Numbered from the stretch's first letter, positions 1 to 11,525 are shown. The stretch: 64,000 bases of DNA from Tragulus kanchil (GCA_022376925.1 JAIOJX010000032.1:203294939-203358938); one strand, 5' to 3'. The notes: generated from the sequence alone by a model not told the origin. Made by a program: numbers and translations.

Positions 1-282
1 AAATCCGCACGTGCAGACGCGACACGCTAACACACATACCGCAAGCAAACAAGGTCAAAACTGGTTATGTGTGCAGGTGGACTCTCCTCTCCCTGCTCTA
101 GTTCCAACTTTAGGATGAGCAACAGTGGATACCTCTAGGCATGGGGTTAGGGGGAGTGGAATTGGGTTTGGGAGGAAAAGCAGAGGGAGGGAATGGGGAG
201 ATCAGTCCCTACTTTCTATGTACGTGTAAACTAACCTAGATGTGGAAGACCCTCCTACTCTGTTTATAGGTGTCCAAGTAAA
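1..282. other. Unrecognised single-copy sequence
   Basis: I see no repeat family, long open frame or regulatory signature I can name. The stretch ends where the first BovA2-type SINE begins. Confidence 0.4.
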
Positions 283-506
283 AGGGAAAGTGTTAGTCAC
301 TCACTCTTGTCTGACTCTTTTCAACCACATGCACTCTATATCCCACCAGGCTCCTCTGTTTATGGAATTTTCCAGGCAAGAATACTGGAATGGGCTGCCA
401 TTCCCTTCTTCAGGAGATCTTCCCCACCCAAGGATCAAAACGGTGTCTTTTATGTCTCCTACATTTGCCAGCAGGGTCTTCACCATCTGAGCCACCACGG
501 AAGCCT
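283..506 (-). mobile_element. BovA2/Bov-tA type SINE, antisense
   Basis: The right end is the reverse complement of the ruminant Bov-tA tRNA-like head (the motif gagccacc near 488-495). The body carries the family landmark ccaggcaagaatactgg at 373-389 and the distal gtgttagtcactcac at 289-303. Several substitutions and no surviving CpGs in the head suggest an old copy. Short open frames on both strands here are SINE translations, not genes. Confidence 0.9.
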
Positions 507-606
507 GTAGGCGCCCCCAAATCTCTTCTTTTCTGTAAACCACCCATGATATTTGGCTTTTGCTTCTTGACTCTCCAGAATATCTGTTTAAGAATAGATA
601 GAAATG

Positions 607-755
607 GGACTGTTCTGGTGGCCCAGTGTTCGAGACTTCAGGCCCCTCCACCCTGCAGGTGGTGAGGGGTCATCCCTGGTTGAGTAACTAAGATCCCACT
701 TGCCACAAGATACAGGTACAACAAAAAGAAAAGGAAAGAAAGCAAAGAATAGATA
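607..755 (+). mobile_element. Old tRNA-derived SINE, degenerate
   Basis: A degenerate tRNA-like promoter is visible: an A-box-like tggtggcccagtg at 617-629, and a B-box region followed by catccctggttgag at 670-683. It then reads aagatcccacttgcc and ends in an A-rich tail with aaagaaaagg units. This order matches cetartiodactyl tRNA SINEs without the long body. Boundaries are approximate. Confidence 0.65.
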
Positions 756-847
756 GAACACAGATTGATAAAGAGAAGAAATTAGGCCAAACTGCTGATT
801 GTATTGCTAGTGACTTGAATTAAAGAGTTAAGAGACATTGTGTGGGG

Positions 848-1211
848 ATTCCCTGTGGTCCAGTGGGTGAGGACACTGCCTTGCAGTGCAAGGGGCGCCG
901 GTTCGATCCCTGGCCTGGGAAGATCCCACGGGCCGCGGAGCGGCTGGACCGATGTGTCCAATTACCGAGCCGGAGCTCTGGCGCGCATGCGCCCAGAGCC
1001 GGTGCTCTGTGACAACAGAGGCCGCCGCGATGGGACGCCCACACGGGCCAAAGAAAAAAGATGGATGAAAATGGACAAATGAAAGACCAATAGAAGTGGC
1101 CCGCCCGCTCCCCTCCCTCCCCACCCACACCAAAATAAATAAATAAATAATCTTTAAAAAAAAAAAAAAAGAAGAAGCAAGTCAGATTATAAAAAAGAGA
1201 GAGAGAGAGAC
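848..1211 (+). mobile_element. Young CHR-2-like tRNA SINE with extended 3' body
   Basis: The tRNA-like head has A box tggtccagtggg and B box ggttcgatccc (899-909). The body retains many CpGs (gccgcggagcgg, cgcatgcgcc) and ends in a distinctive 3' part with gaccaatagaagtgg, then AATAAAT units and poly(A). It is flanked by a perfect 13-bp target-site duplication, acattgtgtgggg, at 835-847 and 1212-1224. CpG retention and the intact duplication argue for recent insertion. The head resembles cetacean CHR-2; the terminal part is not one I can assign to a named family. Confidence 0.88.
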
Positions 1212-1224
1212 ACATTGTGTGGGG

Positions 1225-1840
1225 CAGGGGGGCTGGACAGAAGCAAAGCTTCAGTCTGTGGGCTAAAATCCTGTGTGTTGTTGGGGTGTTCATCTCATAT
1301 ACCCAAGAACCCCACAGTCACACTAGCTCTGGCACTGGGATTCATGCTTGCTTAACTGACCAGAGTCATTAGCCCTTTTCCAGGCTTGATTGGATATATG
1401 ACAAAATCAAATGAGAATCTGTTTAATTTTTTAAGAATGGTCCCAGTGTGCATTACATTCTATACATTAGAAAGTTCATTACCTATGCACGTCTCGATGT
1501 GCACAAACCCTTTCCTCTAGCTTTAGAAAATGACTGGACTCTGTGAACTGAACTGCTCACCCTTTTAGGAAGTCAATAACACTAATTAATTCATCATCTT
1601 TCTTGGATTCTTTGTCACTGAAGTGTGGTTAGAAACAAGTGGAAAGCTCTATCTGCAAGAAGCATGGAGATAAAGACTCAAAACACACTTTACAAAAACA
1701 AAAGGAGCACTCAGGTGACGGGAATGGAAATAGTATTAGGACTTTGTGAGTGTATAGTTCCTTTCTCCAACTGTAATTCAGAGCAGTGAGCCCCAAGAAA
1801 CATCAAGCTGACCCTCTTCCTTCAGATAGAGAAGTCCTTT
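1225..1840. other. Unrecognised single-copy sequence
   Basis: No repeat or coding signature is recognised. All open frames are short and lack any family motif. Confidence 0.4.
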
Positions 1841-4176
1841 TGGAGGAGGAGACAGTGACTCGAATCACTTAATTGATGCTCTCTCCTTTCCCTCGACTGC
1901 AAAGGCACGCTTGCCACTGAGTTTGTGAAAAGTGGACACACACAGTGAAGAGGAAGCTTTTACCAAGGACTCTTAATCCCAGAATCCTCTCCGCCTCAAG
2001 GTGTGTTGATCCATCAGCGCTGGTTCTCTGAGCTGCAGGCTTTCTCCACATTTCCAAGGACCTGACTCCATCATCAAGACAGCTATATCCTCTACTCAAT
2101 TCTCTGTCTTCTTCCTCCAGCCCCACACATTCTCATTACTCCCTGCCACTCCCAATAGACTCTCATACCGCACCAGTTATTTTCCAGTCAGGCTTCAGGA
2201 GACCCCAAGCACTGGGGAGGGTACAAGTCACAATTATAGCAAAATACATGTTTCCCCCGCCAGAATAGGAAATGGCTCTTTGTAAAAGTTTGATTTCTAG
2301 GGGTCGAGAGAAAAATCGTGAGATATTTGACAACTTTTAGTGCAGCGACAACAGGTTGGAATGCTAAACTTTAGAGTTTGGTAGAATCATTCTTTAGCAC
2401 TTCAAAGTAAAGAATAAAGGCACATCAACCGCAGAAATAAAGCAGGCTTTCTAAATTTGTCTATTTTTGTTCTGAGACCAAACTAGATATGTCGACAAGT
2501 CAATTACAGAGCTGTCCACGCACTAGGCACTTCCTCGGGTCCCGGTGGCCTTCCGTCACTTACTAGCGTGACAGATCCCTGACACCTAGTTAACACATGA
2601 GGCGGGAAATCCTACGCCTACTGGTAGCTAACATAGGATAAACCACAGGTACACCTACCTTTCTAAAACTCAGTCAATAAACACATTTGTAAAAATATTC
2701 CACAAAATGTAGACGGATCTGCAGGTTCTAGTGAAAAAAACCCAACTACAAAGGTGTGTGTTCTTATGCCTTCCTCGTGCCTCTAGCCTATTTAATATTT
2801 TCATGGTGAGCATAGAGGGGGGGAGGCTCATGTCTAATTCTGTCTTTTGAGGTCTGGCAGGAGCTCAGGATGTGCAACTCTCTTTTTAAGCAACCTTCAC
2901 AAGCACACTCGTTTAAAAAAATAATCAACTGGGAATCTGGTTAGAGTAATGCTTAGTGGCTGAGGACTAAGAAAGGCAAAGTGGAGATTAATACAAAATA
3001 TAGGTAGCTGGAGGAGGAGACAGTGACTCGAATCACTTAATTGATGCTCTCTCCTTTCCCTCGACTGCAAAGGCACGCTTGCCACTGAGTTTGTGAAAAG
3101 TGGACACACACAGTGAAGAGGAAGCTTTTACCAAGGACTCTTAATCCCAGAATCCTCTCCGCCTCAAGGTGTGTTGATCCATCAGCGCTGGTTCTCTGAG
3201 CTGCAGGCTTTCTCCACATTTCCAAGGACCTGACTCCATCATCAAGACAGCTATATCCTCTACTCAATTCTCTGTCTTCTTCCTCCAGCCCCACACATTC
3301 TCATTACTCCCTGCCACTCCCAATAGACTCTCATACCGCACCAGTTATTTTCCAGTCAGGCTTCAGGAGACCCCAAGCACTGGGGAGGGTACAAGTCACA
3401 ATTATAGCAAAATACATGTTTCCCCCGCCAGAATAGGAAATGGCTCTTTGTAAAAGTTTGATTTCTAGGGGTCGAGAGAAAAATCGTGAGATATTTGACA
3501 ACTTTTAGTGCAGCGACAACAGGTTGGAATGCTAAACTTTAGAGTTTGGTAGAATCATTCTTTAGCACTTCAAAGTAAAGAATAAAGGCACATCAACCGC
3601 AGAAATAAAGCAGGCTTTCTAAATTTGTCTATTTTTGTTCTGAGACCAAACTAGATATGTCGACAAGTCAATTACAGAGCTGTCCACGCACTAGGCACTT
3701 CCTCGGGTCCCGGTGGCCTTCCGTCACTTACTAGCGTGACAGATCCCTGACACCTAGTTAACACATGAGGCGGGAAATCCTACGCCTACTGGTAGCTAAC
3801 ATAGGATAAACCACAGGTACACCTACCTTTCTAAAACTCAGTCAATAAACACATTTGTAAAAATATTCCACAAAATGTAGACGGATCTGCAGGTTCTAGT
3901 GAAAAAAACCCAACTACAAAGGTGTGTGTTCTTATGCCTTCCTCGTGCCTCTAGCCTATTTAATATTTTCATGGTGAGCATAGAGGGGGGGAGGCTCATG
4001 TCTAATTCTGTCTTTTGAGGTCTGGCAGGAGCTCAGGATGTGCAACTCTCTTTTTAAGCAACCTTCACAAGCACACTCGTTTAAAAAAATAATCAACTGG
4101 GAATCTGGTTAGAGTAATGCTTAGTGGCTGAGGACTAAGAAAGGCAAAGTGGAGATTAATACAAAATATATTAGGT
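1841..4176. repeat. Tandem duplication D1, unit 1168 bp
   Basis: Segment 1841-3008 recurs at 3009-4176 with a constant offset of 1168. At the junction copy 1 reads aaaatataggtagc where copy 2 reads aaaatatattaggtagct, so copy 1 loses three bases just before it ends. The content is unrecognised single-copy sequence. No terminal inverted repeats or target-site duplication flank the unit. A true local duplication is possible, but an unmerged contig overlap is more likely given the other events here. Confidence 0.93.
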
Positions 4177-5926
4177 AGCTAAAAAGGAGAGCAATTGGAC
4201 ACCTGGGTATCTGAAGACCTCCTTTATTTTGAGAATACATAAGACTTGTAGGATAACGTGCCTTCAAGTGGTGATTCAAATAGTATAATTCACCAAATTC
4301 ACAAATGACAAGATCTGATCTTTGTATATTTTCTGATCTCTGTATGGTTCTGTATATCATGCAGGGCTTTGAAATATATATTTGGAACCAAATAACATAG
4401 AAACTGACTTCAGCCATAAACCAATGCCTGGCTCACTGATTGTTTTTAAGGAAATTATTTGACAATTAAGTGTTTTTATGAGCTATAAGAGATGATTGAT
4501 AATTACCTAGAGAGACTAGAAATAATCAGACAATGCGCTGACCCAGCCTCTCCCAACCTAGGCTACCCTCAGCACCCACACTCACCGCCCCATAACATGA
4601 CCAGTAACTGACCACCTCACACCCACATCTCAACCAGCTCACTCAGCTGCTGATGTTGGGGTTCTGTGTAGCCATGGCTAACACTGTACTCTCTGCTCCT
4701 TTAGGGTGTGCCTCCTAATCCGTCCTGTATCACCCAAGTCCTGCAAGAAGACTGTAAACATTACAGGGACAAGACTGGGACCTCCATTCTTATTTCCATG
4801 GTAATGTAGGACTCTTGATTCTCAACAGGTCTACCACTTCTTCACCATGGTTGTAGGATCTAAAACTCAGTCAATAAACACATTTGTAAAAATAGGATAA
4901 ACCACAGGTACACCTACCTTTCTAAAACTCAGTCAATAAACACATTTGTAAAAATATTCCACAAAATGTAGACGGATCTGCAGGTTCTAGTGAAAAAAAC
5001 CCAACTACAAAGGTGTGTGTTCTTATGCCTTCCTCGTGCCTCTAGCCTATTTAATATTTTCATGGTGAGCATAGAGGGGGGGAGGCTCATGTCTAATTCT
5101 GTCTTTTGAGGTCTGGCAGGAGCTCAGGATGTGCAACTCTCTTTTTAAGCAACCTTCACAAGCACACTCGTTTAAAAAAATAATCAACTGGGAATCTGGT
5201 TAGAGTAATGCTTAGTGGCTGAGGACTAAGAAAGGCAAAGTGGAGATTAATACAAAATATATTAGGTAGCTAAAAAGGAGAGCAATTGGACACCTGGGTA
5301 TCTGAAGACCTCCTTTATTTTGAGAATACATAAGACTTGTAGGATAACGTGCCTTCAAGTGGTGATTCAAATAGTATAATTCACCAAATTCACAAATGAC
5401 AAGATCTGATCTTTGTATATTTTCTGATCTCTGTATGGTTCTGTATATCATGCAGGGCTTTGAAATATATATTTGGAACCAAATAACATAGAAACTGACT
5501 TCAGCCATAAACCAATGCCTGGCTCACTGATTGTTTTTAAGGAAATTATTTGACAATTAAGTGTTTTTATGAGCTATAAGAGATGATTGATAATTACCTA
5601 GAGAGACTAGAAATAATCAGACAATGCGCTGACCCAGCCTCTCCCAACCTAGGCTACCCTCAGCACCCACACTCACCGCCCCATAACATGACCAGTAACT
5701 GACCACCTCACACCCACATCTCAACCAGCTCACTCAGCTGCTGATGTTGGGGTTCTGTGTAGCCATGGCTAACACTGTACTCTCTGCTCCTTTAGGGTGT
5801 GCCTCCTAATCCGTCCTGTATCACCCAAGTCCTGCAAGAAGACTGTAAACATTACAGGGACAAGACTGGGACCTCCATTCTTATTTCCATGGTAATGTAG
5901 GACTCTTGATTCTCAACAGGTCTACA
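3802..5926. repeat. Tandem duplication D2, unit 1091 bp
   Basis: Segment 3802-4834 recurs at 4893-5926 (offset 1091). Between the copies lie 58 bp (4835-4892). Part of this, 4859-4892, is a third copy of the sequence at about 3831-3864. The first 375 bp of this unit also lie in D1, so that stretch occurs three times in the window. Confidence 0.92.
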
Positions 5927-6054
5927 CCCACCGTTGGGGTGTAGGGCATCCTCTGTTGGGCCGAGAACTAGTATGAGTTCAGTCTTGGCTCTTCTCAGGG
6001 TAAATGATGAACAATTACAAAGACTTTTTAAAAATTTTATTCATATGACTAACA

Positions 6055-6252
6055 GGTTCTATGGCTCAGCAGTAAAGAATCTGCCTGCAATGCCGGAGAC
6101 ATGGGAAACAAGAGTGCAACCTCTGGGTTGGAAAGATCTCCTTGAGGTGGAAATGGCAACCTACTCCAGTATTCTTGCCTGAAAAATCCCATGGACAGAG
6201 GAGCCTGGCAGGTTATCATCCAAAGGGATGACTGAGCACAGCATGCACAGAA
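6055..6252 (+). mobile_element. Bov-tA SINE, sense
   Basis: Head atggctcagcagtaaag at 6061-6077, then body landmarks ctactccagtattcttgcc and catggacagaggagcctgg. It lies tail-to-tail with the next SINE. It recurs at 7167-7364 because of D3. Confidence 0.88.
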
Positions 6253-6270
6253 GGGGTTCTTACCTCTTGA

Positions 6271-6480
6271 AAATGAAAAGTGAAAGTGTTAGTTGCTCGA
6301 TCATGTCTGACTCTGCATTCCCATGGACTGTACCTGCTAGGCTCCTCTGTCCATAGAATTCTCAAGACAAGAATACTGGAATGGGTAGCCATTCCCTTCT
6401 CCAAGGGATCTTCCCAACCCAGGTATCAAACCTAGGCCTCCTGCAATGCAGGCAGATTTTTTACCACCTGAGCCACCAGT
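6271..6480 (-). mobile_element. BovA2-type SINE, antisense
   Basis: Body landmarks gaaagtgttagttgctcg and gacaagaatactggaatgg are followed by the reverse-complement tRNA head ending gagccaccagt. Imperfect flanking duplication: tacctcttga at 6261-6270 and aacctcttaa at 6481-6490. It recurs at 7383-7592; its head half appears a third time at 8585-8662 through D4. Confidence 0.88.
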
Positions 6481-7166
6481 AACCTCTTAAGAAGGTTATT
6501 AAAGATTACTGAAACTTCATAATCTTACATCAACACTTCCTGGGGTTCACCAGGGACTTACAGCCTTGGGCCTGGGATGCCATATGGTGTCTGTGCAGTC
6601 CTTAGCCACTGAGAACAGCTCCCAAACATACACGCATAGACTCAAAGTTCCCACAGCTTTTCAAAAGGACAATTTATTATCCCTGTGCTGTCACTCATCA
6701 GTGCTATCCACCAGGAGTCATTTTTTAATCAGACAATGCGCTGACCCAGCCTCTCCCAACCTAGGCTACCCTCAGCACCCACACTCACCGCCCCATAACA
6801 TGACCAGTAACTGACCACCTCACACCCACATCTCAACCAGCTCACTCAGCTGCTGATGTTGGGGTTCTGTGTAGCCATGGCTAACACTGTACTCTCTGCT
6901 CCTTTAGGGTGTGCCTCCTAATCCGTCCTGTATCACCCAAGTCCTGCAAGAAGACTGTAAACATTACAGGGACAAGACTGGGACCTCCATTCTTATTTCC
7001 ATGGTAATGTAGGACTCTTGATTCTCAACAGGTCTACACCCACCGTTGGGGTGTAGGGCATCCTCTGTTGGGCCGAGAACTAGTATGAGTTCAGTCTTGG
7101 CTCTTCTCAGGGTAAATGATGAACAATTACAAAGACTTTTTAAAAATTTTATTCATATGACTAACA

Positions 7167-7364
7167 GGTTCTATGGCTCAGCAGTAAAGAATCTGCCTGC
7201 AATGCCGGAGACATGGGAAACAAGAGTGCAACCTCTGGGTTGGAAAGATCTCCTTGAGGTGGAAATGGCAACCTACTCCAGTATTCTTGCCTGAAAAATC
7301 CCATGGACAGAGGAGCCTGGCAGGTTATCATCCAAAGGGATGACTGAGCACAGCATGCACAGAA
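7167..7364 (+). mobile_element. Bov-tA SINE, D3 second copy
   Basis: This is the element of 6055-6252 carried in the second copy of D3. It is not an independent insertion. Confidence 0.85.
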
Positions 7365-7382
7365 GGGGTTCTTACCTCTTGA

Positions 7383-7592
7383 AAATGAAAAGTGAAAGTG
7401 TTAGTTGCTCGATCATGTCTGACTCTGCATTCCCATGGACTGTACCTGCTAGGCTCCTCTGTCCATAGAATTCTCAAGACAAGAATACTGGAATGGGTAG
7501 CCATTCCCTTCTCCAAGGGATCTTCCCAACCCAGGTATCAAACCTAGGCCTCCTGCAATGCAGGCAGATTTTTTACCACCTGAGCCACCAGT
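7383..7592 (-). mobile_element. BovA2-type SINE, D3 second copy
   Basis: This is the element of 6271-6480 carried in the second copy of D3. Its head half is then duplicated again at 8585-8662 by D4, with one substitution (cctaggcctcc against cctaggactcc). Confidence 0.85.
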
Positions 7593-9654
7593 AACCTCTT
7601 AAGAAGGTTATTAAAGATTACTGAAACTTCATAATCTTACATCAACACTTCCTGGGGTTCACCAGGGACTTACAGCCTTGGGCCTGGGATGCCATATGGT
7701 GTCTGTGCAGTCCTTAGCCACTGAGAACAGCTCCCAAACATACACGCATAGACTCAAAGTTCCCACAGCTTTTCAAAAGGACAATTTATTATCCATGTGC
7801 TGTCAATCATCAGTGCTATCCCAAGTCAGTCATAAGGAGTTTTTAATACTCATCCTTCTTTCTTTTAAATCATTAACAACTGCTGGTTTGGCTTCAAAAA
7901 TATCAACTTTGTTATGAATTCTGTAGTATTCTCTGATACACATGTGTGGATCTACTTGGAATCTGCAGTTTTTGCAATTACTTGACTTAAGGACATGGAA
8001 TTTTGCCATTCAGTGGAAATCACCCTCACCTCTTACGAAAAAAGATTAGTGAATCCCACCACACGCATAATTTCATTGTAAGAGATTCTGGATTGTGATT
8101 GTTGAGTTATTTTTTCCACAAGAAATGGAGAACAGGTAGATGGTTAGCCAAAGTCACAGATTCTGGCCCTTTTCAGGGTTCCTGTATACTAAGAGCTTAA
8201 GAAAGAGATGTAGTATCTATAAGCAGTAATATGTTTCTTAGAGACATCAAATTTTCCCATGAAACCAATCGAGATTAAAGCAAATCACAGTACACACTTT
8301 AGAATTCTCCTGTGAATTAAAAAAATATATCCCTCAACACTGTAATGTTTTCTTTATAGAAATTCTGAATGTTGCTCTTAGTTTTTGAAGATGGTTCATA
8401 GAAGAGGTGGGCTAATGTCACTTTGCAAACCAAGTCCTTTCTAAAGGCTGAATCAGAAAACACATTCAGGAAAAGGTAGTTTGTTGAAATGAAAATGAAT
8501 CTAAGAAAATCAACGCAGCACCTAAGAGCCTTGGCTTGAAAACCTTTTGATTGCCCCACACCAAAGATCTCGTTCCTCTTCTTCAAGGGATCTTCCCAAC
8601 CCAGGTATCAAACCTAGGACTCCTGCAATGCAGGCAGATTTTTTACCACCTGAGCCACCAGTAACCTCTTAAGAAGGTTATTAAAGATTACTGAAACTTC
8701 ATAATCTTACATCAACACTTCCTGGGGTTCACCAGGGACTTACAGCCTTGGGCCTGGGATGCCATATGGTGTCTGTGCAGTCCTTAGCCACTGAGAACAG
8801 CTCCCAAACATACACGCATAGACTCAAAGTTCCCACAGCTTTTCAAAAGGACAATTTATTATCCATGTGCTGTCAATCATCAGTGCTATCCCAAGTCAGT
8901 CATAAGGAGTTTTTAATACTCATCCTTCTTTCTTTTAAATCATTAACAACTGCTGGTTTGGCTTCAAAAATATCAACTTTGTTATGAATTCTGTAGTATT
9001 CTCTGATACACATGTGTGGATCTACTTGGAATCTGCAGTTTTTGCAATTACTTGACTTAAGGACATGGAATTTTGCCATTCAGTGGAAATCACCCTCACC
9101 TCTTACGAAAAAAGATTAGTGAATCCCACCACACGCATAATTTCATTGTAAGAGATTCTGGATTGTGATTGTTGAGTTATTTTTTCCACAAGAAATGGAG
9201 AACAGGTAGATGGTTAGCCAAAGTCACAGATTCTGGCCCTTTTCAGGGTTCCTGTATACTAAGAGCTTAAGAAAGAGATGTAGTATCTATAAGCAGTAAT
9301 ATGTTTCTTAGAGACATCAAATTTTCCCATGAAACCAATCGAGATTAAAGCAAATCACAGTACACACTTTAGAATTCTCCTGTGAATTAAAAAAATATAT
9401 CCCTCAACACTGTAATGTTTTCTTTATAGAAATTCTGAATGTTGCTCTTAGTTTTTGAAGATGGTTCATAGAAGAGGTGGGCTAATGTCACTTTGCAAAC
9501 CAAGTCCTTTCTAAAGGCTGAATCAGAAAACACATTCAGGAAAAGGTAGTTTGTTGAAATGAAAATGAATCTAAGAAAATCAACGCAGCACCTAAGAGCC
9601 TTGGCTTGAAAACCTTTTACTGGATTGCCCCCACACCAAAGATCTCGTTCCTCT
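7515..9654. repeat. Tandem duplication D4, unit 1070 bp
   Basis: Segment 7515-8584 recurs at 8585-9654 (offset 1070). Near its end copy 1 reads ttttgattgcccc where copy 2 reads ttttactggattgccccc. Copy 2 starts inside a BovA2 SINE, leaving a head-half SINE at 8585-8662 that has no biological 3' end. Confidence 0.93.
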
Positions 9655-10209
9655 TCTTCAAGCATCCTACCATGGCACTTTCATTCCCATTCCAGCACTA
9701 TGAAGGAAAGATAGCCTTTATCTTCATTAACTTCACTTCTTTCCAAGAGGTTTGCTTCCATTTTGACAGCTACCACAAGAAAGAAGCTGTGCCAACTTCT
9801 AGAATTCAGACAAAGCAGCTGCAATGTACTCATGGGTGAATCCTTTCCTGACCCGAATTTCAGGTGGGAATGAAGGCTCCCCAGTCACCCCCAACTGACC
9901 TCACATCTTTGTGACCCCAGTAGAGCATGTTTGACTGTTGGCTTACTAAGGTTATTATCACATTTAACTATTACATACAGCAAAGAAAGATGTAGATATA
10001 GATACAGACATGTATGTGTATATACAAGATTTCATAATGATTCTTGGTTAAGTATCCATTGTGTGCAAAGTAGTTTCTTTGAAGGGAGAAAGACAAGAGG
10101 GTAAGAATTGTAAATAGATGACTAAGAAAAACCATCTGATATTATACATATACATATCAAAACTGAACATATAACCCATCAATCTAGCCCCAAGGCATGT
10201 GTACACATA
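9655..10209. other. Unrecognised single-copy sequence
   Basis: No family or coding signature is recognised. A purine/TA-rich patch with gatgtagatatagatac lies near 9990-10020. Confidence 0.35.
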
Positions 10210-10470
10210 TTCACCAAAAGAATGTACAAGAATGTTCACAGCAACACTGTTTGTAACAACCTCAAGCTAGAAACAGCCTAGACACCCATCAACAGTAGAG
10301 TGACTACAGAAATTGTGGTATATTTATACCATGGAATACTATTACAATGAGAACAGACTACTGATCCATATAACAAACTGAATGAACCTCACAGACATAA
10401 CAATAAGCAAAAGAAGCCAGACCAAAAAAATATACTTCCATTTGCACGACATTTAAAAATAAGCAAAATC
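10210..10470 (+). mobile_element. Old L1 fragment, sense (ORF2 end/3' UTR)
   Basis: The order of L1 landmarks is clear: gacacccatcaacag, then accatggaatactatta, then a degenerate region around aagccagac. This matches the end of L1 ORF2 in sense. It is highly diverged with no open frame. The next L1 material (from about 10900) is in the opposite orientation. Confidence 0.75.
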
Positions 10471-10899
10471 GATTCATGTATTCAGAAGTAAGAATAGTGG
10501 TTACCCTTTAGAGACGCTGATGGTTAAAGGTGGATTAGGGAAAGAATGAGAAAGAGAAAGTAAAATCTTTACTTGTATTTACTTTTTCAAAATAAAAATT
10601 GGATATAGTTAAGATATAAATGTGATGTTTTGATATGCATACACAGAGTGAAATGGTTCCTAGAGTAAGCTATTGAACATAGCTCTGTAAAGTTACCATA
10701 TTCTTGTATGTGGCAAAGGCACCTGAAATCTACTCTCTCACCAAATTTCCAGTATATGATACAGTATTATCAAATTTAGTCATCAGGCTGCACATTGGCT
10801 CTCTAGACTATTCCGCTTATATAACTGCAAGTTTGGACCCTGGGACCAATATCTGGTTTTGCCCTACCTTGCCTCCCCTGGTTCTACTTTTGACTTCTG

Positions 10900-11058
10900 T
10901 GCATTCAGCTTTTTAAGATCCCATATATAAATGAGATCATGCAGTCTTCTTTCTGTTTCTGGCTGTTTCACTTAGCACAGTGTCCTCCAGCTTCATTTAT
11001 GATGTAGGAAATGGATATATATAAAAATATGTATGTATATATTCATCCACTCATCCAC
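10900..11058 (-). mobile_element. L1 3'-region fragment, antisense
   Basis: Landmarks of antisense L1 are present: aaatgagatcatgcag, tttcacttagcacagtgtcc and cttcatttatgatgtag. It continues after the SINE at 11388-11525. It recurs at 12011-12168 through D5. Confidence 0.75.
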
Positions 11059-11070
11059 GTATCTTTTTTT

Positions 11071-11375
11071 TGCTTTTTTTTGGGAGGGGGCAGGGTGGGG
11101 ACACAGGGGGGCAGGCAGGCCACTTCTACTGGTCTTTCATTTATCTATTTTCACCCATCTTTGTTCTTTGACCCATGTGGGCCTCCCATCGTAGTGGCTC
11201 TGTTGTTGCAGAGCACCGACTCTGAGCACATGCGCTCCAGAGCACCGACTCGGTAATTGAACACATGGGTCCAGCCGCTCTGCGGCACGTGGGATCTTCC
11301 CAGGCCAGGGATCGAACCGGCGCCCCTTGCACTGCAAGGCGGTGTCCTTACGCACTGGACCACCAGGGAAGCCCA
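11071..11375 (-). mobile_element. Young CHR-2-like SINE in L1, antisense
   Basis: The head is at the right (reverse complement ctggaccaccagggaagccc at 11355-11374), with the B box ggatcgaaccgg at 11309-11320. Flanking duplication within the host L1: cacgtatcttttt at about 11058-11070 and cacttatctttttg at about 11376-11389. Here agagcaccgactc occurs twice in the body, unlike in the D5 sister copy. Confidence 0.87.
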
Positions 11376-11387
11376 ACACTTATCTTT

Positions 11388-11525
11388 TTGATAATAGCCA
11401 TCCTAACAGGTGTGAGGGGACAGTTCATTGTGGTTTGGGTTTACATTTCCCTGATGATAAGTGATGTGAAGCAACTTTTCATGGTGGCCATCTGGGTGTC
11501 TTTGGGAAGATATCTATTAAGGTCC
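11388..11525 (-). mobile_element. L1 fragment, antisense, interrupted by ERV
   Basis: Reads the antisense L1 segment cctaacaggtgtgagggg through atatctattaaggtcc. It ends where the LTR begins (TGTATAG at 11526) and resumes in the same phase at 14637 after the ERV and the D5 duplication. Confidence 0.8.

Larger units (their letters stand above)
5615..7838. repeat. Tandem duplication D3, unit 1112 bp
   Basis: Segment 5615-6726 recurs at 6727-7838 (offset 1112). It contains an inverted Bov-tA/BovA2 pair. The last about 50 bp of copy 1 (6676-6726) carry scattered mismatches relative to copy 2 (for example atccctgtg against atccatgtg) and then lose alignment, as expected for a low-quality piece end. 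Confidence 0.93.

Noticed and set aside
899..909. tRNA gene suggested by B-box ggttcgatccc
   Set aside because: The tRNA-like head is that of a SINE with target-site duplication and A tail; it lacks a complete cloverleaf and occurs at every family member.
820..1293. Long overlapping frames on both strands over SINEs (also 25918-26380, 41568-42513, 53105-53558)
   Set aside because: These are translations of CpG-rich CHR-2-like SINEs and recur wherever the family inserts; they are not genes.
1841..9654. A new tandem-repeat (satellite-like) or CRISPR-like array
   Set aside because: Each unit repeats only once, units differ in content, and chains overlap as tiles; there is no shared repeat with variable spacers.
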